A stretch of DNA of 64,000 bases from contig OZ244029.1 in NCBI GenBank assembly GCA_965214945.1, positions 1,364,001 to 1,428,000 of the forward strand. The letters run 5' to 3'. The translations under genes were made by a program, and so were the position numbers. Positions 23,723 through 31,220 of this stretch are shown one piece after another (the first letter of the stretch is position 1; every line of letters begins with the position of its first letter). The notes beneath the pieces were generated by a model. The model worked only from the letters and a program-made list of their open reading frames with translations, did no database searches and was not told the origin of the DNA. The DNA comes from JAAXHB01 sp965214945. Its GTDB lineage: Bacteria > Actinomycetota > Acidimicrobiia > Acidimicrobiales > Aldehydirespiratoraceae.

Positions 23723-25231
23723 CTACGCCCCGAGGCGGCGCAACAGCTCCGCCGCGGTCTCGCATTCCTCCAACAGCGCGCCGACATGTGCTGCGGTGCC
23801 CCTTGTCGGCTCTTTCATTGGCACGCGGCGAAGCGACCCCGCGCCCACATCGAACACGACAGAGTCCCAGTTGGCAGCCACGACTTCGGGCGCGAAGCGC
23901 TGTAAGCACTTGCCCCGGAAGAACGCCCGCGTGTCTTGAGGAGGCTCGGTCATCGCCTGCTCGGCCCGCTCGTCGTCCACCAAAGCCTCCAAGCCTGCTC
24001 TGGCAGCCAGAGATCGCTCCGGGCGCAGATCGTGGTACTGGATGTCCAAGGCCCTCAGGCGGGCGTCGTCCCAGTCGAGGCCGTGACGACTCCGGTAGCC
24101 CTCCATCAGCCGCAGCTTCGCCACCCAGTCAATCTGCGCAGCGAGCCCCAGCGGGTCGCGTTCGAGCCCAGACAGCACCGACTCCCAGCGATCCAGCACG
24201 TCCAGGGCCACAGCACCACCGACAGCGCCGCAGCCGTGACGTTGAACGTAGTCGCGGGCTGCAGCAAGAAGCTCCCATTGAACGCCGAGCGCTGTGATGG
24301 TGCGACCGTCCTCGAGTATCAGCGGTTGGCGCAGCGACAGGTCGCGGCTCACCTGGCGCAGAGCCGCCACCGGCGAAGCGAAAGCCGGCGCCTGGAATCG
24401 CATCTCGTCTTCGGCCAGCGCCAGCACTAGCGCGGTCGTGCCGAGCTTCAGGAAGGTCGCGACCTGGGCCATGTTGGCGTCGCCCAATATGACGTGCAGC
24501 CGGCGGTACTTCACGGCGTCGGCATGGGGCTCGTCCCGGGTGTTGACGATAGGGCGCTTAAGTGTGGTCTCCAGGCCGACCTCCTCCTCGATGAAGTCGG
24601 CCCGCTGGGTGAGCTGGAAGACCTTGGGGTCTACAGGCATCCCGGGTGCCTCGGCTCCCACCTTCCCAGCGCCCGTGAAGATAGAACGCGTCACGAAATG
24701 GGCGGTCGCGAACTGCACAATCCGCGAGAACGGCGTGGCACGGTCGATCAGGTAGTTCTCATGGCAGCCGTAGCTGTTGCCCCTGCCGTCGGAGTTGTTC
24801 TTGTAGACCACGATGCTGGTGCCGTCCCCCAGCAGAGCCGCAGCAGCTCGCATCGAGTGCACCGCGATCAGCTCTGCGGCCCGGTCGTACAGCACTGCGG
24901 CGGCGGCGTCAGCGCACTCAGGCGTTGACAGCTCCGGGTGAGCGTGATCCACGTAGTACCGAGCGCCGTTGGTGAGCACCGCGTTCACTAGGTGTGTCTC
25001 AATTTCGGGCGCCAGGGCTTCGCGGAGGCCGTCGCCTCGAGCATCGTGATCCGGGGTCTCGTCGGTGAAGTCCCAGCTCACAGTCGCGTCGCCGCGCTCG
25101 GCAGCGTTGCCAGCGGAGGCCACGTAGGCGTTGATCAGCAGCGAGGACGCTGACACCGGGTTGGGCTCGTCGGCACCACGGTGGACGATTCCGAACTCGG
25201 TCTCAAGCCCAAGCGTCTTGGGTACTGCCAT
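23723..25231 (-). CDS. dop: Pup deamidase/depupylase Dop
   Basis: Homologue of PafA that converts Pup's C-terminal Gln to Glu and removes Pup from proteins. 502 residues, the usual length. Family signatures are GLETEFGIVHRGADEPNPVS near the N-terminus, YYVDHAHPELSTPECADA, YKNNSDGRGNSYGCHENYL and NTRDEPHADAVKYRRLHVIL. The region after residue 40 (TVSWDFTDETPDHDARG) is the Dop-specific loop absent from PafA, which separates the two. It precedes pup by 113 bases. The aapP gene follows the other end within 37 bases. Confidence 0.95.
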   Translation of the reverse strand: MAVPKTLGLETEFGIVHRGADEPNPVSASSLLINAYVASAGNAAERGDATVSWDFTDETPDHDARGDGLREALAPEIETHLVNAVLTNGARYYVDHAHPELSTPECADAAAAVLYDRAAELIAVHSMRAAAALLGDGTSIVVYKNNSDGRGNSYGCHENYLIDRATPFSRIVQFATAHFVTRSIFTGAGKVGAEAPGMPVDPKVFQLTQRADFIEEEVGLETTLKRPIVNTRDEPHADAVKYRRLHVILGDANMAQVATFLKLGTTALVLALAEDEMRFQAPAFASPVAALRQVSRDLSLRQPLILEDGRTITALGVQWELLAAARDYVQRHGCGAVGGAVALDVLDRWESVLSGLERDPLGLAAQIDWVAKLRLMEGYRSRHGLDWDDARLRALDIQYHDLRPERSLAARAGLEALVDDERAEQAMTEPPQDTRAFFRGKCLQRFAPEVVAANWDSVVFDVGAGSLRRVPMKEPTRGTAAHVGALLEECETAAELLRRLGA

Positions 25232-25268
25232 TGGCGAAGTTTGACGTTGAAGCGTTGGAGAGGACGCG

Positions 25269-26048
25269 TCAGAGGATCTGCGACAGGAACAGCTTGGTGC
25301 GCTCCTCGACCGGGCTGTCGAAGAAGTGTTCAGGCGTGCCAGTCTCCACGATCTGCCCGTCCTCCATGAAAATAACCCGGTCGGCCACCTCGCGCGCGAA
25401 GCCCATCTCGTGGGTGACCACCATCATCGTCATTCCCGATCGGGCCAGTTCCTTCATCACATCGAGCACCTCGGAGATCATCTCGGGGTCCAGCGCCGAT
25501 GTGGGCTCATCGAACAGCATCACTCGCGGCTCCATTGCCAGCGCCCGGGCGATGGCCACGCGCTGCTGCTGCCCGCCGGAGAGCTGCCCCGGGAACTTGT
25601 CGGCCTGCTCGGGTATGTCCACGCGCTCCAGAAGGCTCCGCGCCAGATCCTCGGCCTCGCGCCGGGGCTTCTTGCGCACCCAGATCGGCGCGAGCGTGAT
25701 GTTATCGAGCACCGTCAGGTGCGGAAACAGGTTGAACTGTTGGAAGACCATCCCCACTTCGGAGCGGATCTTTTCAATGTTTCGCAGGTCGTTGGTGAGT
25801 TCCACGCCGTCCACGACGATGCGGCCCTCCTGGTGCACCTCGAGGCGGTTGATGCAGCGGATCCAGGTGGACTTGCCCGAGCCCGACGGGCCCAGCACCA
25901 CAACCACCTCGCGCTCTTTGATGGTTGCGGTGATGTCAGTTAGGGCCTGGAAATCGCCGAACCATTTGCTGACTCCCTCGCAGACGATCATGTCGGGCCG
26001 CGCCGCCAACTCGTCTGTCAAGGCGACAGTCGCATCGGTCATGGTCAT
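25269..26048 (-). CDS. aapP: Amino-acid ABC transporter ATP-binding protein (AapP/GlnQ type)
   Basis: ATPase subunit of a polar amino-acid importer, 259 residues. Walker A is GPSGSGKSTW, then QFNLFPHLTVLDN (Q-loop region), signature LSGGQQQRVAIARAL, Walker B VMLFDEPTSALDPE and the H-loop VTHEMGFA. All are intact. It is the last gene of the aapJ-aapQ-aapM-aapP unit, and 37 bases separate its end from the dop start, so read-through into dop is likely. Confidence 0.92.
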   Translation of the reverse strand: MTMTDATVALTDELAARPDMIVCEGVSKWFGDFQALTDITATIKEREVVVVLGPSGSGKSTWIRCINRLEVHQEGRIVVDGVELTNDLRNIEKIRSEVGMVFQQFNLFPHLTVLDNITLAPIWVRKKPRREAEDLARSLLERVDIPEQADKFPGQLSGGQQQRVAIARALAMEPRVMLFDEPTSALDPEMISEVLDVMKELARSGMTMMVVTHEMGFAREVADRVIFMEDGQIVETGTPEHFFDSPVEERTKLFLSQIL

Positions 26049-26128
26049 GTCGATTCCTCCTCGTGGCGCTCAGTCAAGCCATTGTGCGGCTGATGTTCGG
26101 GGTGTCGGCAGTCGGCCGGGTCAATCTG

Positions 26129-28042
26129 TCAGCGCTCCCCCAAGCCCACGCGGCGCTCCAGGCGCTGGCTGTACTTCGACATCGCGAAGGCAAAAAGCCA
26201 GTAGACAGCGGACGCGAACAGCAGGCCTTCCCGCTTGACGCCGAGAAACTCCGACTGGTTGGAGATCACGGCGTCGGCTATCCGCAGAAAGTCGAATATC
26301 CCAACGATTGCCACCAGCGAGGTCTCTTTGAACACCGCTATGACCTGGCCGACCAGAGGGGGGATCGACACCCTCAACGCTTGTGGAAGCACGATGAACG
26401 CGGTGCGCTGCGTGGCGGTGAGGCCGACGGCGTCGGAGGCCTCGAACTGTCCGCGCCGGATCGACTGAAGGCCGCCGCGGATGTTCTCGGCGAGGTATGC
26501 ACCGGAGAACAGTGTGAAGCCGATGATGATGGCCGCGATCTGGCCCAGGCTCATGCCCTCGGGTAGAAACAGCGGAACCATAATGGAGAAGAAGAACAGG
26601 ATCGTGATTAGCGGGATGCCGCGTACCGTCTCGATGTAGGAGGTAGCCAGCACGCGGAAGATAGGCATCCTCGACGTGCGCGCCAGCGCCAGCAGAACCC
26701 CAAGTGGGAACGAAAAAAGCAGCGTGAACACGGCCACCAGCAGAGTGACGCTAAAGCCGCCGACGAAGGTCTCTGTGGGCGTCTCGACCGTCGACGGCGT
26801 GTTGATGATGGTCGCCATGTAGTGGAAGACCGCCATGACGCCAACCCACCCGGCCACCAGCCTGAGGCGCTGGGCGGTGACGCCGATGAAATTGGGCGCC
26901 AGCAGAGCTGCGAATGCCAGCAGCAGGAAGCTCAGGCGCGCTTTCTGCAGCATTGGGTACCACCCGAAGAAGGCCGCCACCCAATGGAACGCCGCAAGTG
27001 TCAGTAGCAGCACAGCGATGATGCGGTCGATCTCGCCTGCACCGGGGCGTGTCATAAACCACAGCACAGCCCCGCCCACCACTGCGAAGGCCAGCGCCAT
27101 GGGCACGTCCACAGCCCATACGCGCGACCAGTCCAGGCGCGGGTCGCGCAGGATGACCCAGTACAGGATGAACGGCACCAGCAGCCACGTGAGGTTCACG
27201 ACCGTGCGGATGCGCACGGCTGCCGCGGCGGACCTCAACGCGCCGCCGATCACCCAGGCGGATACCAGCAGCAGCCACATCACAGTCCACGGGGCTTTGG
27301 TGGTCATCGCCACCGTGCTGTCGGGCTCGAAGATATAAACGCCGTCAGCGAAGCCGTAATGGCCCCAGGGGTACACCCAAGCGCTCGCCACCAGCAGGCC
27401 CAGCAGAGCAAGGGCCAGCGGCACGGCGGCCACCCTCAGGCGTCTCCGGCGCCGGTCCCCGAGGCCGTACCATAGGGCCAGGCCGGTACCGCCGAGCAGC
27501 GCGGCGGCCGCCCACAGGCTGATTCGATCGGCCATCGCTTCTGCGAACGACTGGCGTATGAGTTCATCTCCGGCGTCTCGCAGGGGCGTCCCGGCCGTGT
27601 CGGTAAGCACCGAAGGCTCCCGCAGCACCGTGCCCACCGCGATCAGAGCGCCTGCCGTCATCAGCCATGAGCAGATCCTGCTTACCGGAATCGCGGCGAA
27701 GTTCGCCGACAGACCCAGCGAGAGCCCCAGCAGCACCATCACCGCCCCCAGCGACACCCAAATGCGCACGTACTGGTGCTCGGGGTAGGCCTGCGTGAAC
27801 AGCAGGCGAAGGTTGACCCGCACCGCGTCCCAGGAGCGCTCCTCGCTGAAGACGAAGTTGAGCAGGCCGCGCATCGCCCAAAGCGCCAGAAGGGCGAAGA
27901 CCACAGTCAGAGCAGAGTTGAACGCGCTTGAGAAGAGGTTCTCGCGCAGCCATCTGCCCGGCGATGCGCTGGGCCGCTCCGACGGGGCACCGTCGTCCAC
28001 GGAGGCGTCGTCGGACTCAAGCAAGACGAACACGCCAGCCAT
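26129..28042 (-). CDS. aapM: Amino-acid ABC transporter permease AapM, long form
   Basis: Permease of a general amino-acid transporter. The C-terminal 220 residues hold the conserved HisM-type domain with GGFSVTLLVAVFTLLFSFPL and the EAA-loop region (EASDAVGLTATQRTAFIVLP, QALRVSIPPLVGQ). At 637 residues it is far longer than the roughly 380 typical of AapM. The extra N-terminal part contains about ten hydrophobic segments with a large extracytoplasmic loop after SWVYPWGHYGF. It lies 1 base after aapQ. Function of the extra segment unknown. Confidence 0.85.
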   Translation of the reverse strand: MAGVFVLLESDDASVDDGAPSERPSASPGRWLRENLFSSAFNSALTVVFALLALWAMRGLLNFVFSEERSWDAVRVNLRLLFTQAYPEHQYVRIWVSLGAVMVLLGLSLGLSANFAAIPVSRICSWLMTAGALIAVGTVLREPSVLTDTAGTPLRDAGDELIRQSFAEAMADRISLWAAAALLGGTGLALWYGLGDRRRRRLRVAAVPLALALLGLLVASAWVYPWGHYGFADGVYIFEPDSTVAMTTKAPWTVMWLLLVSAWVIGGALRSAAAAVRIRTVVNLTWLLVPFILYWVILRDPRLDWSRVWAVDVPMALAFAVVGGAVLWFMTRPGAGEIDRIIAVLLLTLAAFHWVAAFFGWYPMLQKARLSFLLLAFAALLAPNFIGVTAQRLRLVAGWVGVMAVFHYMATIINTPSTVETPTETFVGGFSVTLLVAVFTLLFSFPLGVLLALARTSRMPIFRVLATSYIETVRGIPLITILFFFSIMVPLFLPEGMSLGQIAAIIIGFTLFSGAYLAENIRGGLQSIRRGQFEASDAVGLTATQRTAFIVLPQALRVSIPPLVGQVIAVFKETSLVAIVGIFDFLRIADAVISNQSEFLGVKREGLLFASAVYWLFAFAMSKYSQRLERRVGLGER

Positions 28043-28043
28043 C

Positions 28044-29582
28044 TCAGCGCTCCACGATGCGGAGCCGCACGTTGAAGAAGTTGACTGCGGCGGAGATCGT
28101 CAGCGAGCACGCCAGGTAAAACAGCATCCAGATTGAGACCACCTCCAAAGTCTTGCCCGTCTGGTTGTAGATGGTCTGTCCAACTTGGACCAGCTCGCTG
28201 TAGCCCACAGCGACCGCAAGGGAGGTGTTCTTAGTGAGGTTGAGGTACTGGTTGCCCAGCGGCGGCAGGATCACGCGCAGTGCCTGCGGGAGGATCACCC
28301 GGCGAAGCATGGTCGAGCGCCGTAGGCCGACCGCCTGAGCGGCTTCTGTCTGGCCTTTCGGCACGGCCAGGATTCCCCCGCGTACCACCTCGGCGATGAA
28401 CGCGGCGGTGTACAGCACCACTCCGAAGTAGACGGCCGCCAAGGCAAGCGTGAAGTTAAGCCCAGCCGGCCCGTAGTTGGCGAAGTTGCCAGGCTTGACG
28501 ATGTCGGGGCGCTTGGCGTCGATCGGCGGGCCGGTGCGACCGTCGCCGAACTTGTCGGCAAGCACTTCGAACAAGTCAGCACCGGAGTTGACGATCCAGC
28601 TCGCCAGCCCGGACCAGCCGCGAATGATGAACAGCGACACCAGCAGCGCGGCGAGCCCGGCGAAAATCATGCGGAAATAGTCGTCGTCGGACAGCTTGGC
28701 GAGGCCGGCCGGCGTTCGCAGCCGGTCGATGTGCCGTTTCACCCAAAGTGCCGCGAGCGCTATAGCAGCTATCGACACCGCCGCCTGCACAGCCTGCGGT
28801 GGCACGCCGGCGATCCCGTCCGAGATCGCCGAGAAGACACTTCCGAGCCATCCGAACACCGGGTGAAGCCACCAGCCGGACACGGCGAACAGGGCGACCA
28901 CCGCGAACAGGCTCAGAATCGGATAGGTCTCGCGACCAGTGTCGTCCTGGCGTCGCTGCTGGCGGCGCCGAACGGCCACGCCGGCAGCGACGCCGATCAT
29001 AACGAACACCGCCCATTGGTAGAAGCCGTCGCTGATGAACACACGCGGCACAGACAGGCCCTTGTTGGAGAGGTGTATCCACCCGTTCACCGGGCCCTGG
29101 TCGAGCGAGAGCCGCGGCAGGGTGGCGATGATCGCTGAGATGATCAGGATCTGGACCAGCAGCGGCACGTTTCGCAGCGTCTCGACGTACCCGCTGGAGA
29201 GGCGGCGCACCAACCAGTTGCGAGACAGCCGCCCGACACCGATCAGCACCCCCAGGACGGTGGCCAGGAGAATACCGCCGACCGCGAGGCGCACCGTGTT
29301 GACCATGCCGACCCACAGAGCGCGGCCGCCGGTTTCGGGGTCGGTGTCGATCCCCTCGGAGAGGTCGATGCCGGGGTTGATGCCCAGGAAGTCCCACCCG
29401 GTGGGAATGCCCTTGGCCCTGAGGTTGTCGCCAGCTCTGGTCGTCAGGAAGATCAGCGCAAACACCACCAGCAGCAGTGCCGCCACCTGGCCGATCCATT
29501 TTATGATCGTTGCGTCGCGATAGAATGGCGGCCGCTGCGGCCGCTGCAACGCGGTTGGCGCGGCTGGAGTCTGGGCGGACAC
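28044..29582 (-). CDS. aapQ: Amino-acid ABC transporter permease AapQ, long form
   Basis: Partner permease, 512 residues (family usually about 400). The ABC permease domain is split by an insert: the first part has TVRLAVGGILLATVLGVLIG and GYVETLRNVPLLVQI, and the second contains FIAEVVRGGILAVPKGQTEA with the EAA loop (AQAVGLRRSTMLRRVILPQA). The hydrophobic insert of about 200 residues between them includes several helices, larger than in typical AapQ. The stop is 1 base before the aapM start. A strong hairpin lies between it and aapJ. Confidence 0.85.
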   Translation of the reverse strand: MSAQTPAAPTALQRPQRPPFYRDATIIKWIGQVAALLLVVFALIFLTTRAGDNLRAKGIPTGWDFLGINPGIDLSEGIDTDPETGGRALWVGMVNTVRLAVGGILLATVLGVLIGVGRLSRNWLVRRLSSGYVETLRNVPLLVQILIISAIIATLPRLSLDQGPVNGWIHLSNKGLSVPRVFISDGFYQWAVFVMIGVAAGVAVRRRQQRRQDDTGRETYPILSLFAVVALFAVSGWWLHPVFGWLGSVFSAISDGIAGVPPQAVQAAVSIAAIALAALWVKRHIDRLRTPAGLAKLSDDDYFRMIFAGLAALLVSLFIIRGWSGLASWIVNSGADLFEVLADKFGDGRTGPPIDAKRPDIVKPGNFANYGPAGLNFTLALAAVYFGVVLYTAAFIAEVVRGGILAVPKGQTEAAQAVGLRRSTMLRRVILPQALRVILPPLGNQYLNLTKNTSLAVAVGYSELVQVGQTIYNQTGKTLEVVSIWMLFYLACSLTISAAVNFFNVRLRIVER

Positions 29583-29686
29583 TCGGGCGCGCTCCTACTG
29601 CTTTCGGCCTCTGCGATGACGCCCGCCGAGGCCGAGGCTTAGAGCCTCAGTTATCACCACGCGGATCCTGTGCCAGCGCGACCGCC

Positions 29687-29723
29687 GGCCGGGGCTGAGA
29701 AGATGTTCCTCTCAGCCCCGGCC
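29687..29723 (-). terminator. 14-bp hairpin between aapJ and aapQ
   Basis: GGCCGGGGCTGAGA (29687-29700) pairs perfectly with TCTCAGCCCCGGCC (29710-29723) across a 9-base loop. It lies in the 200-base gap between aapJ and aapQ. There is no long T-run after it on the minus strand, so it may be an attenuating or mRNA-stabilising stem that leaves binding protein in excess over permease, as is common in ABC operons. No gene is seen in the rest of the gap. Confidence 0.7.
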
Positions 29724-29782
29724 CGGCGACTAGGCCTTGACAGCTGGCCTGATCGGGGATTGCGCCGCCACTACTGCCGACG

Positions 29783-30994
29783 TCAGCGCGCTGGAGGGGC
29801 GTAGATGAGGCCACCGTCCAGCCAGCCTGCATTGGCCGACCCGACGCGGCTGAGGCCCACAGGACCGAGATTGCGCGTGAATATCTCGTCGTAGTTGCCC
29901 ACCTGGCTGATCACATGGAAGAAGGCGTCTGGCGGCAGACCCATCCCGGTCTGCAGCTCGCCTTCGCCACCAAGCAGTCGTCCGGCTTCAGCATCGGGCG
30001 GGTTGTCGCGCATGTCCGCCACGTTCGCGGAGGTGATGCCCTTCTCGTCGGCGATGATCGTCGCATAGACCGTCCAGTTCACTGCGTCGGCGAAGACCGA
30101 GTCGTTCTGCGGGTACACCGGCCCGAGCGGCTCCTTCGAGATCGGGGTGGCAGGGAAGATCACCCACTCCTGGTTGTCGGGCTGCTGCTTGGCCTTGCGT
30201 CCCACGAGACCGGAGCCGTCAGTGGTGATCACGTCGCACGCTCCGTTGATGAAGTTGTTCGTGACGATGTCGAAGTCCTGGAACGTGTTGAGTGTTATGT
30301 CGATGCCGGCGGCTTCGGCGGCATCCGCGATGTTCTTCTCAGTAGTGGTGCCCGCATTGGTGCACACCACTGCGCCGTCGACGTCGGCCACGCCGGAAGT
30401 GCCAGAGTAGCCATCGCTTACACGGGCCATGAGCTGCTGGCCGTCGTAGTAAGTGGTCGGGCCGAAATCGAGCCCGATCTCCGTGTCGCGTGACTGCGTC
30501 CAAGTGGTGTTGCGCATCAGCAGATCGACATCGCCGGTCTGCACTGCGGTGAAACGCTCAGCCGCAGTCAGCGGGGTGAACTCCACCGCGTCGGCATCGC
30601 CAAGGATCGCCGCTGCGACGGCGCGGCAGAAGTCGGCGTCGAGTCCGGTCATCGAGCCATCGGGCTGAGTCTCTGAGAAGGAGACCGCCGAGCCGGATAC
30701 GCCGCAGTTCAGCCTGCCGCGGTCCATCACAGTCTGCAGCAGATTGCCTTCCTGGGTGACGTCCACCACGTCTGTGGAGTCTGCGGTGTCGCCGGTGTCC
30801 GCGGAGTCCCCGCTGTCTTCCGCTTCGCCGGTGTCTGCGGTGTCGCCGGTGTCGCCGGTGTCCGCGGAGTCCCCGTTGTCTTCCGCTTCGCCGGCAGCTG
30901 GGGTCTCGTCGCCGTCGTCATCGCCGCAAGCCGCTGCGATCAGTGTCACGGCGCACAGCACCGCAAGTATCCGCCATATGAGTGGTTTCTTCAT
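29783..30994 (-). CDS. aapJ: General amino-acid ABC transporter substrate-binding lipoprotein AapJ
   Basis: Extracytoplasmic solute-binding lipoprotein. 403 residues. A signal peptide with lipobox (TLIAAAC, Cys23) is followed by a Thr/Asp/Glu-rich linker (about 24-80) with GDTADTGEAEDSGDSADTGD, then the family domain: LNCGVSGSAVSFSETQPDGS, the GLDADFCRAVAAAILGD stretch and RNTTWTQSRDTEIGLDFGPT. The long acidic linker is internally repeated at DNA level (30788-30894). AapJ homologues bind a broad range of L-amino acids. It is the first gene of the aap unit. Confidence 0.9.
   Translation of the reverse strand: MKKPLIWRILAVLCAVTLIAAACGDDDGDETPAAGEAEDNGDSADTGDTGDTADTGEAEDSGDSADTGDTADSTDVVDVTQEGNLLQTVMDRGRLNCGVSGSAVSFSETQPDGSMTGLDADFCRAVAAAILGDADAVEFTPLTAAERFTAVQTGDVDLLMRNTTWTQSRDTEIGLDFGPTTYYDGQQLMARVSDGYSGTSGVADVDGAVVCTNAGTTTEKNIADAAEAAGIDITLNTFQDFDIVTNNFINGACDVITTDGSGLVGRKAKQQPDNQEWVIFPATPISKEPLGPVYPQNDSVFADAVNWTVYATIIADEKGITSANVADMRDNPPDAEAGRLLGGEGELQTGMGLPPDAFFHVISQVGNYDEIFTRNLGPVGLSRVGSANAGWLDGGLIYAPPAR
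30788..30894. repeat. 44-bp near-identical direct repeat in the aapJ linker
   Basis: Two 44-bp copies (30788-30831 and 30851-30894) differ at a single base. They encode the Asp/Thr/Glu-rich linker that separates the lipidated N-terminus from the binding domain. Copy-number change would lengthen or shorten the tether in steps of 21 residues. Confidence 0.8.
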
Positions 30995-31020
30995 GGTTTC
31001 CGATCTCCTGTGGAGGGGTC

Positions 31021-31034
31021 GTCAATTATTTGAC
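31021..31034. promoter_or_regulatory. Candidate operator upstream of aapJ
   Basis: GTCAATTATTTGAC is a perfect inverted repeat (GTCAA, 4-base spacer, TTGAC), in an AT-rich spot 27 bases before the aapJ ATG. In minus orientation its central A/T stretch could overlap a -10 box. An AGGAG 10 bases before the ATG is the ribosome-binding site. It may bind a nitrogen- or amino-acid-responsive regulator, which is inference only. Confidence 0.4.
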
Positions 31035-31220
31035 AGGTTCTGGGCTGACCTCCGCCGGCGCTGGACGAGTCACAGTGAATCCCCCATAGCAGCGGCGGTC
31101 GTGATTGGCCGAAGGGCACACACTTGATGTTAGCCCGCGACAGCCCGATGGCGCGGCCTGGCCGACCCAAGGCGAGGGCAGGCAGGCTCGTCGACCGCCA
31201 CCTGATGCCGCCAAAGCAGC

